Positions 48,229 through 57,516 of a stretch of 64,000 nt of DNA are shown here, piece by piece. Position 1 is the stretch's first letter. Every line of letters starts with the position of its first letter. Source of the stretch: Acaryochloris sp. CCMEE 5410 (GTDB taxonomy: Bacteria > Cyanobacteriota > Cyanobacteriia > Thermosynechococcales > Thermosynechococcaceae); assembly GCF_000238775.2 (NCBI RefSeq), contig NZ_AFEJ02000002.1, forward strand, positions 62,001-126,000. The letters are read 5' to 3'. Below the pieces are notes generated by a model. That model did no database searches and was not told the DNA's origin. It saw only the letters and a list, made by a program, of their open reading frames with translations. The translations under genes were made by a program, and so were the position numbers.

Positions 48229-48567
48229 AAAACTGGTTTTAGTTCATAACTGGATAAAGATATGGTTATTTGCTGAATAACATGGTAGTTAAAAATCTAT
48301 TCTCATAGTTAACCCTGGTGAGTTTTCATCAAGGAAGTCTCCCTCATCTTATATGCTTATATTTCCTTGAATACACCTTTAATCTAAGATTAATATGCGA
48401 ATCGGTCTAAAGATTTAGATTACTCACTAACTAATTTCACTTATGATTGAATAGCTATTGTTTGGAGTCTAAAATCTCTGCCAATTTTGGTCAATCACTC
48501 CTTATAAATACAAGATGTTTAGAAGAATCGGGCATCCTAATTGAACTGGCTAGGGGGATCCGAATCT
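48229..48567. other. Intergenic region, nothing assigned
   Basis: About 340 AT-rich bases separate the interrupted diguanylate cyclase from the CHAT gene. I see no gene or strong hairpin. The promoter of the CHAT gene is presumably here. AGGGGG lies ten bases before the chosen ATG. Confidence 0.35.
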
Positions 48568-51360
48568 ATGCGTCAATCTTATCGCTGGGCTTATTGGACA
48601 AAACTACCTTGTTTATGGGTCATAGGAATGTCATTCTATCCCTTATCAATGGCCACAGCGGCACCCACAAACTCCCAACAATTCGCAGACTGGTGTAATA
48701 ACAGTACTCAGCTCAAACCCAGTCAGAGAGCAACGATTTCAGCTCTACTCAAACAGCTGAGCACTACAGATTGCCAACAGGCTGAACAACTGCTTAAGGC
48801 CAATCCAGGACTGAGTTTGCAAGGTCAAGAAATATCTGACCTCAGTCCATTGATTACCCTACCCCATTTAACCAATCTCAATTTGACGGACAACCAAATC
48901 AAAGATCTTAGTCCCTTAAGTCACTTACCCAATCTAAATTTCCTTTTGGCAGGCCGCAATCAAATTGAAGATGTATCCCCCCTAGCGAAGCTCCTCAATC
49001 TTAGTTATGTAGTTCTAGATCTAAACCAAATTAAAGATGTGAGCATGTTATCGCCGCTACAGAAGCTCACCTCTCTCAATGTTTTGTCGAATCCGATTCA
49101 GAAAAAACTGTGTCCAGTTGCCCCGAGTAGCATCTGCTTGTTTAGTGATGAGGCTCAGGATCAATTTGCAGCTGCTGAACAGCAATACCAACAAGGCAAC
49201 CTACGATTAGCCTTACAGAGTTTTAAAAACCTACAAAGCACATATCAACAAAATAGCGATCGCCACAAACTAGGGGACACCCTTAACCGCTTAGGTGATA
49301 TTCATCAGCAGTTGGGCAATTATCCCAAAGCCCTAACAACCTATGAACAAGCCTTTCAACTCCGCCAAGAGATTACCGATGAATCAGGAATCGTTGTTTC
49401 CCTAACCAGCCTTGCTTCAGTCTACGAACGATTAGCCCTCTATGCTAAGGCTCAAGATTTACTCCAACAAGCATCAGTTTCCCTGCGTAATCAAAACCCT
49501 TTTCGGCTAAATGGGGGAGGTGTATACGAACATGCTAAGGAAGAAGCGTTGCTCTATGGTTGGCAAGCCCGGCTGTTTATTCGTCAAGGACAGCAGGCCA
49601 AAGCATTAAAAGCCCTAGATAAAGCTCAAGGTCTGTTCGACAACATTCCACCCGCCTTTCCGAATAAGCGTTTTCATGAACGCCTGATTATGGAAACTCG
49701 AGGAGCAGCCTTACTGGGACTTGGGCAAACGAATGCAGCTGTGGCGATGTTGCAGTCAGCCCTAGATGTAGCAACCGAAATTGAGGATCAGGCGGGAGTG
49801 GCAACGACTCTCAATCTGTTGGGTAAAGCCTACCGTCAACAGGGAAATGCAAAACAAGCCCTCAAGGTTTTTCGGCAAGCCCTATCGATTCATCAAAGCA
49901 TTGAGAATCAACCTGGAGTGGGACTGACTCACCACAATATGGGAGAAACTTGGCTCCAATCTAAAGATTATGCCAAAGCCAGTACTGCTTTAGCGAAGGC
50001 GGTTGAAATTTGGGAGTCGCTGCGTCCAGGTTTAACGGATGCCAACAAAGTCTCTTTGTTTGAAACTCAGGTGATTACCTATTCCTATCTACAAACTGCG
50101 TTAATTGCCTTGGAAAAGCCCGATCAAGCCCTGGAAGTTGCTGAACGAGGCCGTGCCCGGGCCTTTGTTGAGTTACTGGCATCTCGCATTGGCGCTGACT
50201 CCTCCAGTCAATTCCAGCAGCCTAACCCTCCTACGATTAATCAAATTCGCAATATTGCTCGCACTCAAAAAGCCACTTTAGTCGAATATTCTCTGCTGCC
50301 AGAACAACTCCTAATTTGGGTGATCACTCCTGATGGGTTAGTCTCTTTGCGACCAGTGGATCTGAAGGAGTTATCGGAACAATCCCAGCAATCCCTCCCT
50401 CAAATGGTGGCTGAAGCTAGACATGCGATGGAAATGGGGGCTGGCACAGATGTGATGTCTCTTTCATTGGACGGTCTTCCTGTGGCTCAGTCCCCCGATC
50501 ATTTGAGGCAGCTCCATCAGGTTTTAATTGATCCGATCGCAGACTTGCTACCGAAAAATGCCGATGAGCGAGTCATCTTCATCCCCCATCGTGAACTATT
50601 TATGGTGCCCTTCCCTGCCCTTGAAGGAGAAGACGGCCCATTAATCGCCCGACATACGATGCTGACAGTTCCTTCAATCCAACTGTTGCACTATACAAAA
50701 CAGCGACGACAGCAGTTACAACAGAGTCCTCAAAAAGCACTGGTAGTCGGCAACCCAGATATGCCCCATATCTCACCTGGGGTAGATCTGCCTGCTGAAC
50801 CACTACTGCCTTTACCGGGGGCAGAGCAGGAAGCAGTTAAGATTGCCTCACTTCTGGACACATCAGCCCTGACTGGATCGGATGCGACTGAGGCATTGGT
50901 GACCGAACGGATGGCTAAGGCACCTGTGATTCATCTGGCGACCCACGGTCTTTTAGAGGAACTCAAGCATTTAGGGTTTAGTATCCCAGGTGCGATCGCA
51001 CTCACCCCTTCTGCCAAAATAAACGACGGTCTCCTCACCACATCAGAAATTCTCAATCTTGATCTCCAAGCAGAACTTGTTGTTCTAAGCGCCTGTAATA
51101 CCGGAGTGGGGACCATTACTGGAGACGGAGTGATCGGCTTATCTCGAGCATTGATGGCTTCAGGTGCTCCCAGCTTAATCGTATCTCTATGGGCCGTTCC
51201 CGATGCTCCAACCGCTAACCTCATGACCGAATTCTATACCCACTGGCAACACAATCCGGATAAAGCCCAAGCCCTTCGCCATGCCATGTTAAAAACCCGT
51301 GAACAGCACCCTAACCCTAGAGATTGGGCGGCCTTTTCCCTGATGGGACAAGCTGAATAA
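48568..51360 (+). CDS. Exported LRR-TPR-CHAT domain protein
   Basis: From ATG at 48568 an N-terminal hydrophobic segment (about residues 14-30, ending MATAAPT) suggests export. Residues about 82-175 form SDS22/internalin-type leucine-rich repeats (LTNLNLTDNQIKDLSPL). Residues 198-490 contain TPR repeats, such as LGDIHQQLGNYPKALTTYEQ. Residues 565-930 are a CHAT (caspase-like) domain, with catalytic His in HLATHGLL near 793 and Cys in LSACNTGVG near 843. TPR-CHAT proteins are peptidases; some act in regulated proteolysis or cell death. An exported copy with both LRR and TPR is unusual. Its substrate is unknown. Confidence 0.9.
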   Translation: MRQSYRWAYWTKLPCLWVIGMSFYPLSMATAAPTNSQQFADWCNNSTQLKPSQRATISALLKQLSTTDCQQAEQLLKANPGLSLQGQEISDLSPLITLPHLTNLNLTDNQIKDLSPLSHLPNLNFLLAGRNQIEDVSPLAKLLNLSYVVLDLNQIKDVSMLSPLQKLTSLNVLSNPIQKKLCPVAPSSICLFSDEAQDQFAAAEQQYQQGNLRLALQSFKNLQSTYQQNSDRHKLGDTLNRLGDIHQQLGNYPKALTTYEQAFQLRQEITDESGIVVSLTSLASVYERLALYAKAQDLLQQASVSLRNQNPFRLNGGGVYEHAKEEALLYGWQARLFIRQGQQAKALKALDKAQGLFDNIPPAFPNKRFHERLIMETRGAALLGLGQTNAAVAMLQSALDVATEIEDQAGVATTLNLLGKAYRQQGNAKQALKVFRQALSIHQSIENQPGVGLTHHNMGETWLQSKDYAKASTALAKAVEIWESLRPGLTDANKVSLFETQVITYSYLQTALIALEKPDQALEVAERGRARAFVELLASRIGADSSSQFQQPNPPTINQIRNIARTQKATLVEYSLLPEQLLIWVITPDGLVSLRPVDLKELSEQSQQSLPQMVAEARHAMEMGAGTDVMSLSLDGLPVAQSPDHLRQLHQVLIDPIADLLPKNADERVIFIPHRELFMVPFPALEGEDGPLIARHTMLTVPSIQLLHYTKQRRQQLQQSPQKALVVGNPDMPHISPGVDLPAEPLLPLPGAEQEAVKIASLLDTSALTGSDATEALVTERMAKAPVIHLATHGLLEELKHLGFSIPGAIALTPSAKINDGLLTTSEILNLDLQAELVVLSACNTGVGTITGDGVIGLSRALMASGAPSLIVSLWAVPDAPTANLMTEFYTHWQHNPDKAQALRHAMLKTREQHPNPRDWAAFSLMGQAE

Positions 51361-51655
51361 TCTGCCGAAAGGCTATTTCTCTACGAATGAATAGGGGATA
51401 CCGCTTGGCCTTCTTCCGAAACTACAATGATTGGGTGTTGATTCAGACCCGTACCTGCCATGAGACACCAATCTAAACCTGAATTACTTCCTAAATAAAT
51501 CTAAAGTTTTCAGGATTTTTTCTGCCATTTGACTTTGGGATAGTGGGCTTAATCGTGAAGCACACCAATCCAGGCAATCCCGACCTGCAAAACGATGCAA
51601 ACCAGGAGAGCCAATAAAACCTTAGCTCTATTCCAAGCCAAATAGGAGCAGCACA

Positions 51656-52246
51656 ATGACTCAACAACTAAAACGACGAGCCAAATTTGTAGGACTATTA
51701 AGCACAACACTCCTAGTCCTGACCTCACCCATCGCCTCAGTCCAACGCTATCAACCTTCCAACAGTGAGCTAGAAGAACTCCATGAGGTTGCGGCTGATC
51801 ATTTAGATAGGGTCCAAACCATTTCCATCAGAGAAGGGGTTGAATACTGCGGGTTTTTCGGATTTTACCCAGGTGGACCATTTGCTGGGACTTCCCCCAG
51901 ACGGGGACGGGCCGATAGTTGCGAACCGAATAATCCACCTCCAGGTTTCACTGTACTTGCCTCATACCATACCCATGGGTCCTATACCATGGATGCCGAT
52001 ACGGAGGTCCCTTCAGTAGAAGACTTACAGGCAGATATCCAAGAACAAATTTATGGATATGTTGCCACACCTGCAGGGCGAGTTTGGTTTAATAACCCCC
52101 AACGGCGTGAATCAGTCATATTATTCGGTCCAGGCAGCGTGGCTAGTGATCCAAACTATCGAGAATGTCGGAATTTTGCTCCCAGAGCGCAATATACATT
52201 ACCTCAACTCAGACAACGAGCTGCAAACGACACAGGAGAGTGTTAA
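51656..52246 (+). CDS. Secreted DUF4329 protein with JAMM-like motif
   Basis: A signal peptide (MTQQLKRRAKFVGLLSTTLL to SPIAS, about residues 1-29) precedes a DUF4329 domain. The key motif is ASYHTHGSYTMDADTEVPSV followed by ED (near residues 101-122). An HxH followed by SxxD recalls JAMM/MPN metalloproteases, but the spacing is longer than in the classical motif. An upstream Glu occurs in VEYCGFFGF, and GYVATPAGRVWF follows. DUF4329 is found in bacterial secreted and toxin-like proteins. Four cysteines are present. It is 295 bases after the CHAT gene, same strand. Confidence 0.75.
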   Translation: MTQQLKRRAKFVGLLSTTLLVLTSPIASVQRYQPSNSELEELHEVAADHLDRVQTISIREGVEYCGFFGFYPGGPFAGTSPRRGRADSCEPNNPPPGFTVLASYHTHGSYTMDADTEVPSVEDLQADIQEQIYGYVATPAGRVWFNNPQRRESVILFGPGSVASDPNYRECRNFAPRAQYTLPQLRQRAANDTGEC

Positions 52247-52347
52247 CCCACTTCAAATCCAACTATGTTGTTCGATTCTGGGGGGGGTATCGACAGACTG
52301 CTCCAGAATTGATTCCTAGTAGCACAGCTATCAGTTTCACAATAACC

Positions 52348-52863
52348 CTATCCTTCTGGGACTCGGATATCTATCACGCTGGGTTTGAAGTTGTACAGTC
52401 CCCCGTCTAACTCCACAGGTAGGCCAACTTTGATTAAGGTACCGCCAAAGACAGGACCATTACTCGTCATTTGGCCCTTTCCTTCCAAGGTGATAATCAT
52501 ATTGGTTGAGAATTTCTCTTCTTCCCGAGGATCGTCAACGGCTTTGACAGACCCATCCGCTTGAGGAGCCAACGTGGTTCTGGGCAGAAATTCTACTTCC
52601 TTAATCTTGACCTCACCAATCGGCTGATTACGGATTTTAAAACTCGCCTTCTCTCCCGCCTTGATCATCTTTTTGGGATTTCGAGTTTTCAATCCTAAGA
52701 CCAACAAATCAACTTCAACATTGGCATCGGAATTGGCCAAGGTGCCAGACGGCCCTGGGAATAAGAATATCCCCCCCAAAACAGACAAAATGATTAGGAC
52801 AGCCCCAGCATCTAAGAGGTTGACCTTACCGAATAAGCGTCCCTTGGAATCCAATACAGCCAT
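52348..52863 (-). CDS. DUF4330 membrane-anchored protein
   Basis: The N-terminus MAVLDSKGRLFGKVNLLDAG, one membrane helix (AVLIILSVLGGIFLF, about residues 21-36) and a soluble domain ending in NFKPSVIDIRVPEG are typical of DUF4330, a conserved cyanobacterial family. The soluble part is beta-rich with VKIKEVEFLPRT. The function is unknown. It converges on the DUF4329 gene with about 100 bases between, and is divergent from the DUF2555 gene. Confidence 0.85.
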   Translation of the reverse strand: MAVLDSKGRLFGKVNLLDAGAVLIILSVLGGIFLFPGPSGTLANSDANVEVDLLVLGLKTRNPKKMIKAGEKASFKIRNQPIGEVKIKEVEFLPRTTLAPQADGSVKAVDDPREEEKFSTNMIITLEGKGQMTSNGPVFGGTLIKVGLPVELDGGLYNFKPSVIDIRVPEG

Positions 52864-53257
52864 TTGAAAATAAGTCCTAAACGTCTGAAAGTGAAACTAA
52901 AGAGCAGTATATAAGCCCACTTAATTTTTAATGCTGACAGACTATCACGTCTTTTAGACTTGTAAGCTAAGAAGTTGATCCAAGAGAGAGCTTCGGTCAA
53001 CCAAAATACCCAATGGAACCCAGTCTTTACATATCTTGATTGAGAATTTTATAGATAAATCGCTACTAAAGAAAAAGCAGACAGTCTTTTATGGAGAAAG
53101 GGTATGATCGGCGTAGGAAATATGAAAGTTTGTTCTTTACACTTTCCATTCTTGGAGAGAATTAGCCAAACAAGTCATTTAAGTCCAAAATGTGACTAGA
53201 ACAGTTTGTTTGAACGGCATTATCAAAAATGTCTATACCAGAGGTGGGGGTTAGTCG
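52864..53257. other. Divergent intergenic region, nothing assigned
   Basis: This 394-base AT-rich region between DUF4330 and DUF2555 genes must hold two promoters. AGGTGGGGG just before 53258 serves as the ribosome site of the DUF2555 gene. No inverted repeats of note or further genes were recognised. Confidence 0.35.
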
Positions 53258-53470
53258 ATGAGTGTCACACACAGCGAAAACAAAAGCGTTTCAGGGTTCA
53301 CCGAAGAGGATGTAGCGCTACTCGCCAAGCGGTTAGAAGAAGATGACTACGAAACCCCCTTTGCTGCTTTAGAAGATTGGCATTTACTCCGATCCATTGC
53401 ATTCCAACGTCCAGAGCTAACTGAATCTTATCTTTACCTATTAGATCTAGAAGCATTCGACGAATCCTAA
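53258..53470 (+). CDS. DUF2555 protein (70 aa)
   Basis: This small conserved cyanobacterial protein shows the family block FTEEDVALLAKRLEEDDYET followed by PFAALEDWHLLRSIAF and ends SYLYLLDLEAFDES. It is acidic, helical and cytoplasmic, with no known activity. It lies 32 bases upstream of coaBC, which in this position suggests co-transcription. Confidence 0.85.
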   Translation: MSVTHSENKSVSGFTEEDVALLAKRLEEDDYETPFAALEDWHLLRSIAFQRPELTESYLYLLDLEAFDES

Positions 53471-53502
53471 TCCCATCCTACGCGTGAGTTTATAGCGACC
53501 TA

Positions 53503-54708
53503 GTGTCTTCCCGCATCGTTATTGGTATCGGTGGCGGCATTGCTGCCTACAAAGTCTGTGAAGTCATCTCAGCATTAGTTAAATCGGGTGCTGAAGTTAA
53601 GGCAATCCTCACTTCTGCCGCCCAAGAGTTTATTACGCCCTTAACCATCACCACCCTCTGCCGACAGCCAGCCTATGAGGACACCAGTCTTTGGCAGCCC
53701 CACCATACTCGCCCATTACATATTGAGTTGGGAGAATGGGCTGATTTGTTGGTCCTAGCCCCTTTAACCGCAAATACCTTAGCCAAACTAAACGCGGGAT
53801 TGGCGGACAATCTATTGACCAATACTGTTTTAGCTTCAACTGCTCCTATCCTGGTAGCCCCTGCGATGAATACCACCATGTGGCAACAGGCAGTCGTTCA
53901 ACGCAATTGGCATCAACTACTTGAGAATCAGCGGTATCACGCATTGGGTCCAGCGGCTGGGATGTTAGCTTGTGACACCGTGGGAGAAGGGCGGATGGCA
54001 GAACCCGTCGATCTCTTGACCTACATCAATTCCCTGTTAATGACCACAGGCGAGCGAGATCTGTTGGGCAAACGGCTTCTGATCAGTGCTGGCGGAACAC
54101 GTGAGCACCTCGATCCAGTCCGGTTTATTGGCAATCCATCATCAGGAAAAATGGGACTGGCTTTAGCTTTGGCAGCTTGGTACAGAGGGGCAAGCGTTCA
54201 GTTGGTGCATGGTCCCTTAACATCCCCATTGCCAACAACACCCCAATTAGAAACCGTTGCCGTGACCAGTTCGGCAGAAATGCGTACAGCAATGTTAGCC
54301 GCATATCCTCAAGCTGACTGGACTATCATGGCAGCGGCAGTTGGTGACGTGAAGCCAGCCCACTATTTTCCTGAGAAGCTACCGAAAAAATCCCTACCTT
54401 CGGATCTGCCCCTCAAACCTATTCCCGATATCCTGGCAGAACTTGGTCAACAAAAACAGCCACACCAAAAACTGATTGGTTTTGCCGCCCAAACGGGAGA
54501 GATTATTGCACCTGCCCAAGATAAGTTAGCGAGAAAAAACTTGGATGCGATTGTTGCTAATCCTATTGATCAACTCCAAAGTGGATTTGGTTCTGATCAT
54601 AATCAAGCTATATTTCTAGATTCGGCAGGGCATCAGGTGGCTATTCCCCAATGCAGCAAATTGTTGATGGCCCATCAAGTCCTGACTCTCATTGATGGAT
54701 TAGCCTGA
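53503..54708 (+). CDS. coaBC: CoaBC: phosphopantothenoylcysteine decarboxylase / phosphopantothenate-cysteine ligase
   Basis: This is a bifunctional coenzyme A biosynthesis enzyme of 401 residues. The N-terminal flavoprotein decarboxylase has [20 protein letters not shown], the His in [22 protein letters not shown], and AMNTTMW. The C-terminal ligase begins near 185 with [20 protein letters not shown] and contains AAVGDVKP and [10 protein letters not shown]. Together they turn phosphopantothenate and cysteine into phosphopantetheine. The start is a GTG at 53503 without a strong ribosome site, perhaps relying on coupling to the DUF2555 gene. Confidence 0.94.
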   Translation: MSSRIVIGIGGGIAAYKVCEVISALVKSGAEVKAILTSAAQEFITPLTITTLCRQPAYEDTSLWQPHHTRPLHIELGEWADLLVLAPLTANTLAKLNAGLADNLLTNTVLASTAPILVAPAMNTTMWQQAVVQRNWHQLLENQRYHALGPAAGMLACDTVGEGRMAEPVDLLTYINSLLMTTGERDLLGKRLLISAGGTREHLDPVRFIGNPSSGKMGLALALAAWYRGASVQLVHGPLTSPLPTTPQLETVAVTSSAEMRTAMLAAYPQADWTIMAAAVGDVKPAHYFPEKLPKKSLPSDLPLKPIPDILAELGQQKQPHQKLIGFAAQTGEIIAPAQDKLARKNLDAIVANPIDQLQSGFGSDHNQAIFLDSAGHQVAIPQCSKLLMAHQVLTLIDGLA

Positions 54709-54739
54709 ACATAGACATATCGATTCCCTAATCCTCGCG

Positions 54740-55399
54740 CTAGGGTTCACAGTCTATAGGAGGAGGAGTTTTGGATGCGGATTCCGTCTCACAGATAAAC
54801 GCATTGGTAATCCCATCTTTTACAGTGACTACGCCACTAAAACTTTTGGTGTCTGAGCGCTTGGATGTCGCAGTTGCATAAGCTCGGTTCTCGTCACCTG
54901 AAACAATCTGAATATCATAAGATTCGGCATTAAAACGGCTGAGTTCTAACTCTTCATAAGACGTCGCAAAAGTTGGATGCTCAAGTCGATGAGCTTGTTG
55001 GGCTCTATTTATAGATCCAAGAGCACTTTTTGCACCAGCTTCTCTCGCTCGACTTGCCTGATTATTTGCCTGACTAGTGATGGCATCAAACAAGGAAACG
55101 GGTTTGATGTTCTCAGGTAAATCAGTCTTGTCTGAAACTTTTGTGAGTGGAATTTCAAATACTTTGTCCTCTGTCGTTGTTGGGTCGGGGGCAATCAGAT
55201 AGACCTTTTGATCTGGCCCTAAGACAAAGGTAACCGTTTCGCCTCTGGCTGGATCTTTCAATTCCCAAGTTCCTTGCCAAGTATTGCTTGTAGATGAATT
55301 GTCACCAGTTGGGTTCTCAGTAGAACAACTCGCCAATAATAGAAAAGCTGCAACCGTACTTAGAAGAGCAGTAGGATATCGCAATGATTTATCAGGCAT
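54740..55399 (-). CDS. Lipoprotein with type IV pilin-like G/H domain
   Basis: The N-terminus has a lipobox (FLLLASC, Cys near residue 25), then a short domain (WQGTWELKDPARGETVTFVL), then a segment resembling the cyanobacterial pilin G/H domain: SALGSINRAQQAHRLEHPTF, FATSYEELEL, YDIQIVS, AYATATSKR, FICETESAS. Normal G/H pilins carry a prepilin leader with GFTL; here a lipoprotein signal replaces it. The protein is therefore probably anchored in a membrane by lipid, not in a pilus. Function unknown. It converges on coaBC. Confidence 0.75.
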   Translation of the reverse strand: MPDKSLRYPTALLSTVAAFLLLASCSTENPTGDNSSTSNTWQGTWELKDPARGETVTFVLGPDQKVYLIAPDPTTTEDKVFEIPLTKVSDKTDLPENIKPVSLFDAITSQANNQASRAREAGAKSALGSINRAQQAHRLEHPTFATSYEELELSRFNAESYDIQIVSGDENRAYATATSKRSDTKSFSGVVTVKDGITNAFICETESASKTPPPIDCEP

Positions 55400-55569
55400 A
55401 GAGTAATGGCTACCTCAAATAACAAAATGACGAACCAAAAATACTTGTCCAATAGATTAGCCTGAGTTTGACCTTTCAATAGAAATGACGGCTTTAACTC
55501 AACCTTCTTTACATGAAGTGCTTAAAGACAAAACTGGCTTTGTGTTAGGAAGCGTCGTTAGCAAAAGTA

Positions 55570-55600
55570 AACCCCAGAAAGGATAAAACCATCTGGGGTT
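55570..55600 (-). terminator. Terminator of the tRNA-Arg gene
   Basis: AACCCCAGA (55570-55578) and TCTGGGGTT (55592-55600) form a 9-bp stem with a 13-nt loop. Read on the minus strand it lies 22 bases after the tRNA and is followed by TACTTTTGC. Confidence 0.7.
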
Positions 55601-55621
55601 ACTGGTAATTTTGAAATTAAA

Positions 55622-55695
55622 CGGGCTAGGAGGGATTCGAACCCCCGACACCGTGGTCCGTAGCCACGTGCTCTAGTCCACTGAGCTACAAGCCC
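55622..55695 (-). tRNA. tRNA-Arg (anticodon ACG)
   Basis: On the minus strand the sequence folds as a 74-nt cloverleaf: acceptor GGGCTTG/CTAGCCC (one T-T mismatch at pair 6-67), D-stem GCTC/GAGC, anticodon stem CGTGG/CCACG with loop CTACGGA (ACG at 34-36), variable loop GTGTC and T-arm GGGGG-TTCGAAT-CCCTC, discriminator G. A34 is normally edited to inosine to read CGN codons. CCA is not encoded. Confidence 0.95.
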
Positions 55696-55780
55696 CTAAG
55701 GGATTATCATCTTACCACAGCCTAACAGTATAGCAAGAACAACTTGTGAAAGCTGTCCACATTAGGAGTCCCTCATCATC

Positions 55781-56278
55781 ATGACGAATCAAAATCCAGC
55801 CCTGACTCACCTTGATCACCAGGGGGAAGCCCAAATGGTGGATGTTTCAGAAAAGATCGCAACGGTAAGGATGGCAACTGCCACGGGCCAGGTAAAGATG
55901 ACCGATGAAACCTTCGAAGCCATCCAAGCAGGGAATGCCCCTAAAGGGGATGTTCTGGGTACTGCCCGACTGGCCGGGATCATGGCAGCAAAACAAACCT
56001 CTCAACTGATTCCCCTCTGTCATCCTCTACCACTGAGTAAGGTTGAGGTTTCAATTCAGCCCCAACCCGCTTTGCCCGGATATGAAATTCAAGCCCAGGT
56101 CAAAACGAAAGCTGAAACGGGTGTGGAGATGGAGGCTCTCACAGCCGTTTCCATTGCGGCTTTAACGCTCTATGACATGGCTAAAGCTCTGGATAAATCC
56201 ATGCAGATCGTCAATGTCCAATTGCTGGAAAAAATTGGGGGGAAGTCTGGACACTGGCGAGTAGGTTCTACCGATTAG
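55781..56278 (+). CDS. moaC: Cyclic pyranopterin monophosphate synthase MoaC
   Basis: This is a MoaC protein of 165 residues, normal length. Motifs are [18 protein letters not shown], the active-site region [15 protein letters not shown] and [18 protein letters not shown]-like [16 protein letters not shown] with YDMAKALDK. The enzyme makes cyclic pyranopterin monophosphate, the first stable intermediate of molybdenum-cofactor synthesis. No other moa gene is adjacent. It is divergent from the tRNA gene. Confidence 0.95.
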   Translation: MTNQNPALTHLDHQGEAQMVDVSEKIATVRMATATGQVKMTDETFEAIQAGNAPKGDVLGTARLAGIMAAKQTSQLIPLCHPLPLSKVEVSIQPQPALPGYEIQAQVKTKAETGVEMEALTAVSIAALTLYDMAKALDKSMQIVNVQLLEKIGGKSGHWRVGSTD

Positions 56279-56419
56279 GAAAGTTGGAATGCGATCGCAT
56301 TCCAACTAATCGGTTAAAACCCCAATTTGTCCTCTCATACAAAGTTCATCTCCACTTCAGGAGCCTTTCTGTTAAAGCAGACATAGTACCTATAGACGAG
56401 CAGCTATTAGGAGTACACT

Positions 56420-56611
56420 ATGTCAGCCTTTAATGTCTTAGTCACGTTGTATCGTTGGACAGAAAGATTGGATTCCGTTGAAGTCGATATTCCGAGTAGA
56501 GATCGTCCCTTCCGTGAAGATACAACTTCGGGAACTATCCTTACTGGGCTAGTGAGCGTTCCAGTGGAGTCAGAAATCCGAGAGTGGATGACGGAATGGT
56601 GGCAGCCTTAG
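56420..56611 (+). CDS. Short paralogue of the N-terminal thioredoxin-like domain, no CxxC
   Basis: This 63-residue protein resembles the first 63 residues of the next gene (205 aa): NVLVTLYRW against NITLYRW, and EIREWMTEWWQP against EIREWLTEWWKP. Where the neighbour has CGEC (residues 26-29), this protein has PSRD, so no redox cysteines remain. It stops exactly where the neighbour continues with LLKGGW. The DNA around its start (CACTATGTCAG) is also shared. It may be a truncated duplicate or a small regulator. Expression is not certain. Confidence 0.55.
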   Translation: MSAFNVLVTLYRWTERLDSVEVDIPSRDRPFREDTTSGTILTGLVSVPVESEIREWMTEWWQP

Positions 56612-56764
56612 CTCAGACTCCTGAGCCGGTCCAAATGCAAGAGCGGCCCCATCGTATATGAATTACAAAAAGGCAGGATCTCATCAAACACTAAGCCTGG
56701 TTTCAGTGCATTTTTCTTTGGAGTAGCCATAGTGGGGATGTGAAGTTAATAGCGAGCACACACT

Positions 56765-57382
56765 ATGTCAGGCCACGAAGTTAATATCACCTTGTATCGA
56801 TGGGCGGGAGCATGGGGACCTTTTAAGGTCAAAATTCCTTGTGGCGAATGTACTCTGACCAAGGATGTCATTTTAGACACTTTGGAGCATGAGTTAGCAG
56901 GCATTCCCGTCATACTCGAAATTCGCGAGTGGCTCACAGAGTGGTGGAAGCCTTTACTCAAAGGGGGATGGCATGCTCCGATTGTGATGGTCAATGGCAA
57001 AGTGATTAGCCAAGGTCATGCACTGAATCGAGGACTACTGACAGAAGCCGTTACAGCTGCCTACGCATCCAAAGCCCCTATCCAAAGAAGTCATTTATTC
57101 GGTAAAGAAAGCTGTCCCCACTGCAAACGCGCCAAAGCTTATTTAGACCAAGCGGGTATTCAGTATACCTACCACGATGTGGTTCGCAGTCCTCGCTCAC
57201 TCTACGAAATGTTGGCCCGAGTAAAGCCCCTCGTTGGCCCCAAAACCCCTATAACTGTTCCCCAAATTTGGCTGGGAGGGCAGTATATTGGCGGGGCTGA
57301 TCGACTAGAGCAGGTCATGCATGAGCAAGGATTATTCCGGCCTGAGTACAACACTGTGAAGACTACTCTTCAACCTAGATGA
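56765..57382 (+). CDS. Two-domain thioredoxin-fold/glutaredoxin protein
   Basis: This is a 205-residue protein with two redox-type domains. The first (about 1-95) has CGEC at residues 26-29, a helix, then WHAPIVMVNGKVISQG, where the Pro in HAP suggests a cis-proline as in thioredoxin folds. The second (about 105-195) is a glutaredoxin with SCPHCKRAK (Cys 117 and 120), TVPQIWLGGQYIGGADRLEQ. It should reduce disulfides or glutathionylated proteins using the CPHC pair; the first domain may relay electrons. The truncated paralogue precedes it by 153 bases. Confidence 0.85.
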   Translation: MSGHEVNITLYRWAGAWGPFKVKIPCGECTLTKDVILDTLEHELAGIPVILEIREWLTEWWKPLLKGGWHAPIVMVNGKVISQGHALNRGLLTEAVTAAYASKAPIQRSHLFGKESCPHCKRAKAYLDQAGIQYTYHDVVRSPRSLYEMLARVKPLVGPKTPITVPQIWLGGQYIGGADRLEQVMHEQGLFRPEYNTVKTTLQPR

Positions 57383-57516
57383 GAAAAAGGTGGGGTGTAC
57401 TAACTTCCAGTTAATAACGACAGGCTAGAGTAGAGACATTGCCGTAAGCGGAAACGTTGAGTCCCGTTAAGCTAATACACGAACAACGAGAATAGGATTG
57501 ATCCATTCTTGAGTAG

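Noticed and set aside
48541-48567. Earlier start for the CHAT protein
   Set aside because: A TTG at 48541 would add nine residues before the signal peptide; the ATG at 48568 has an AGGGGG ribosome site and a better signal peptide.
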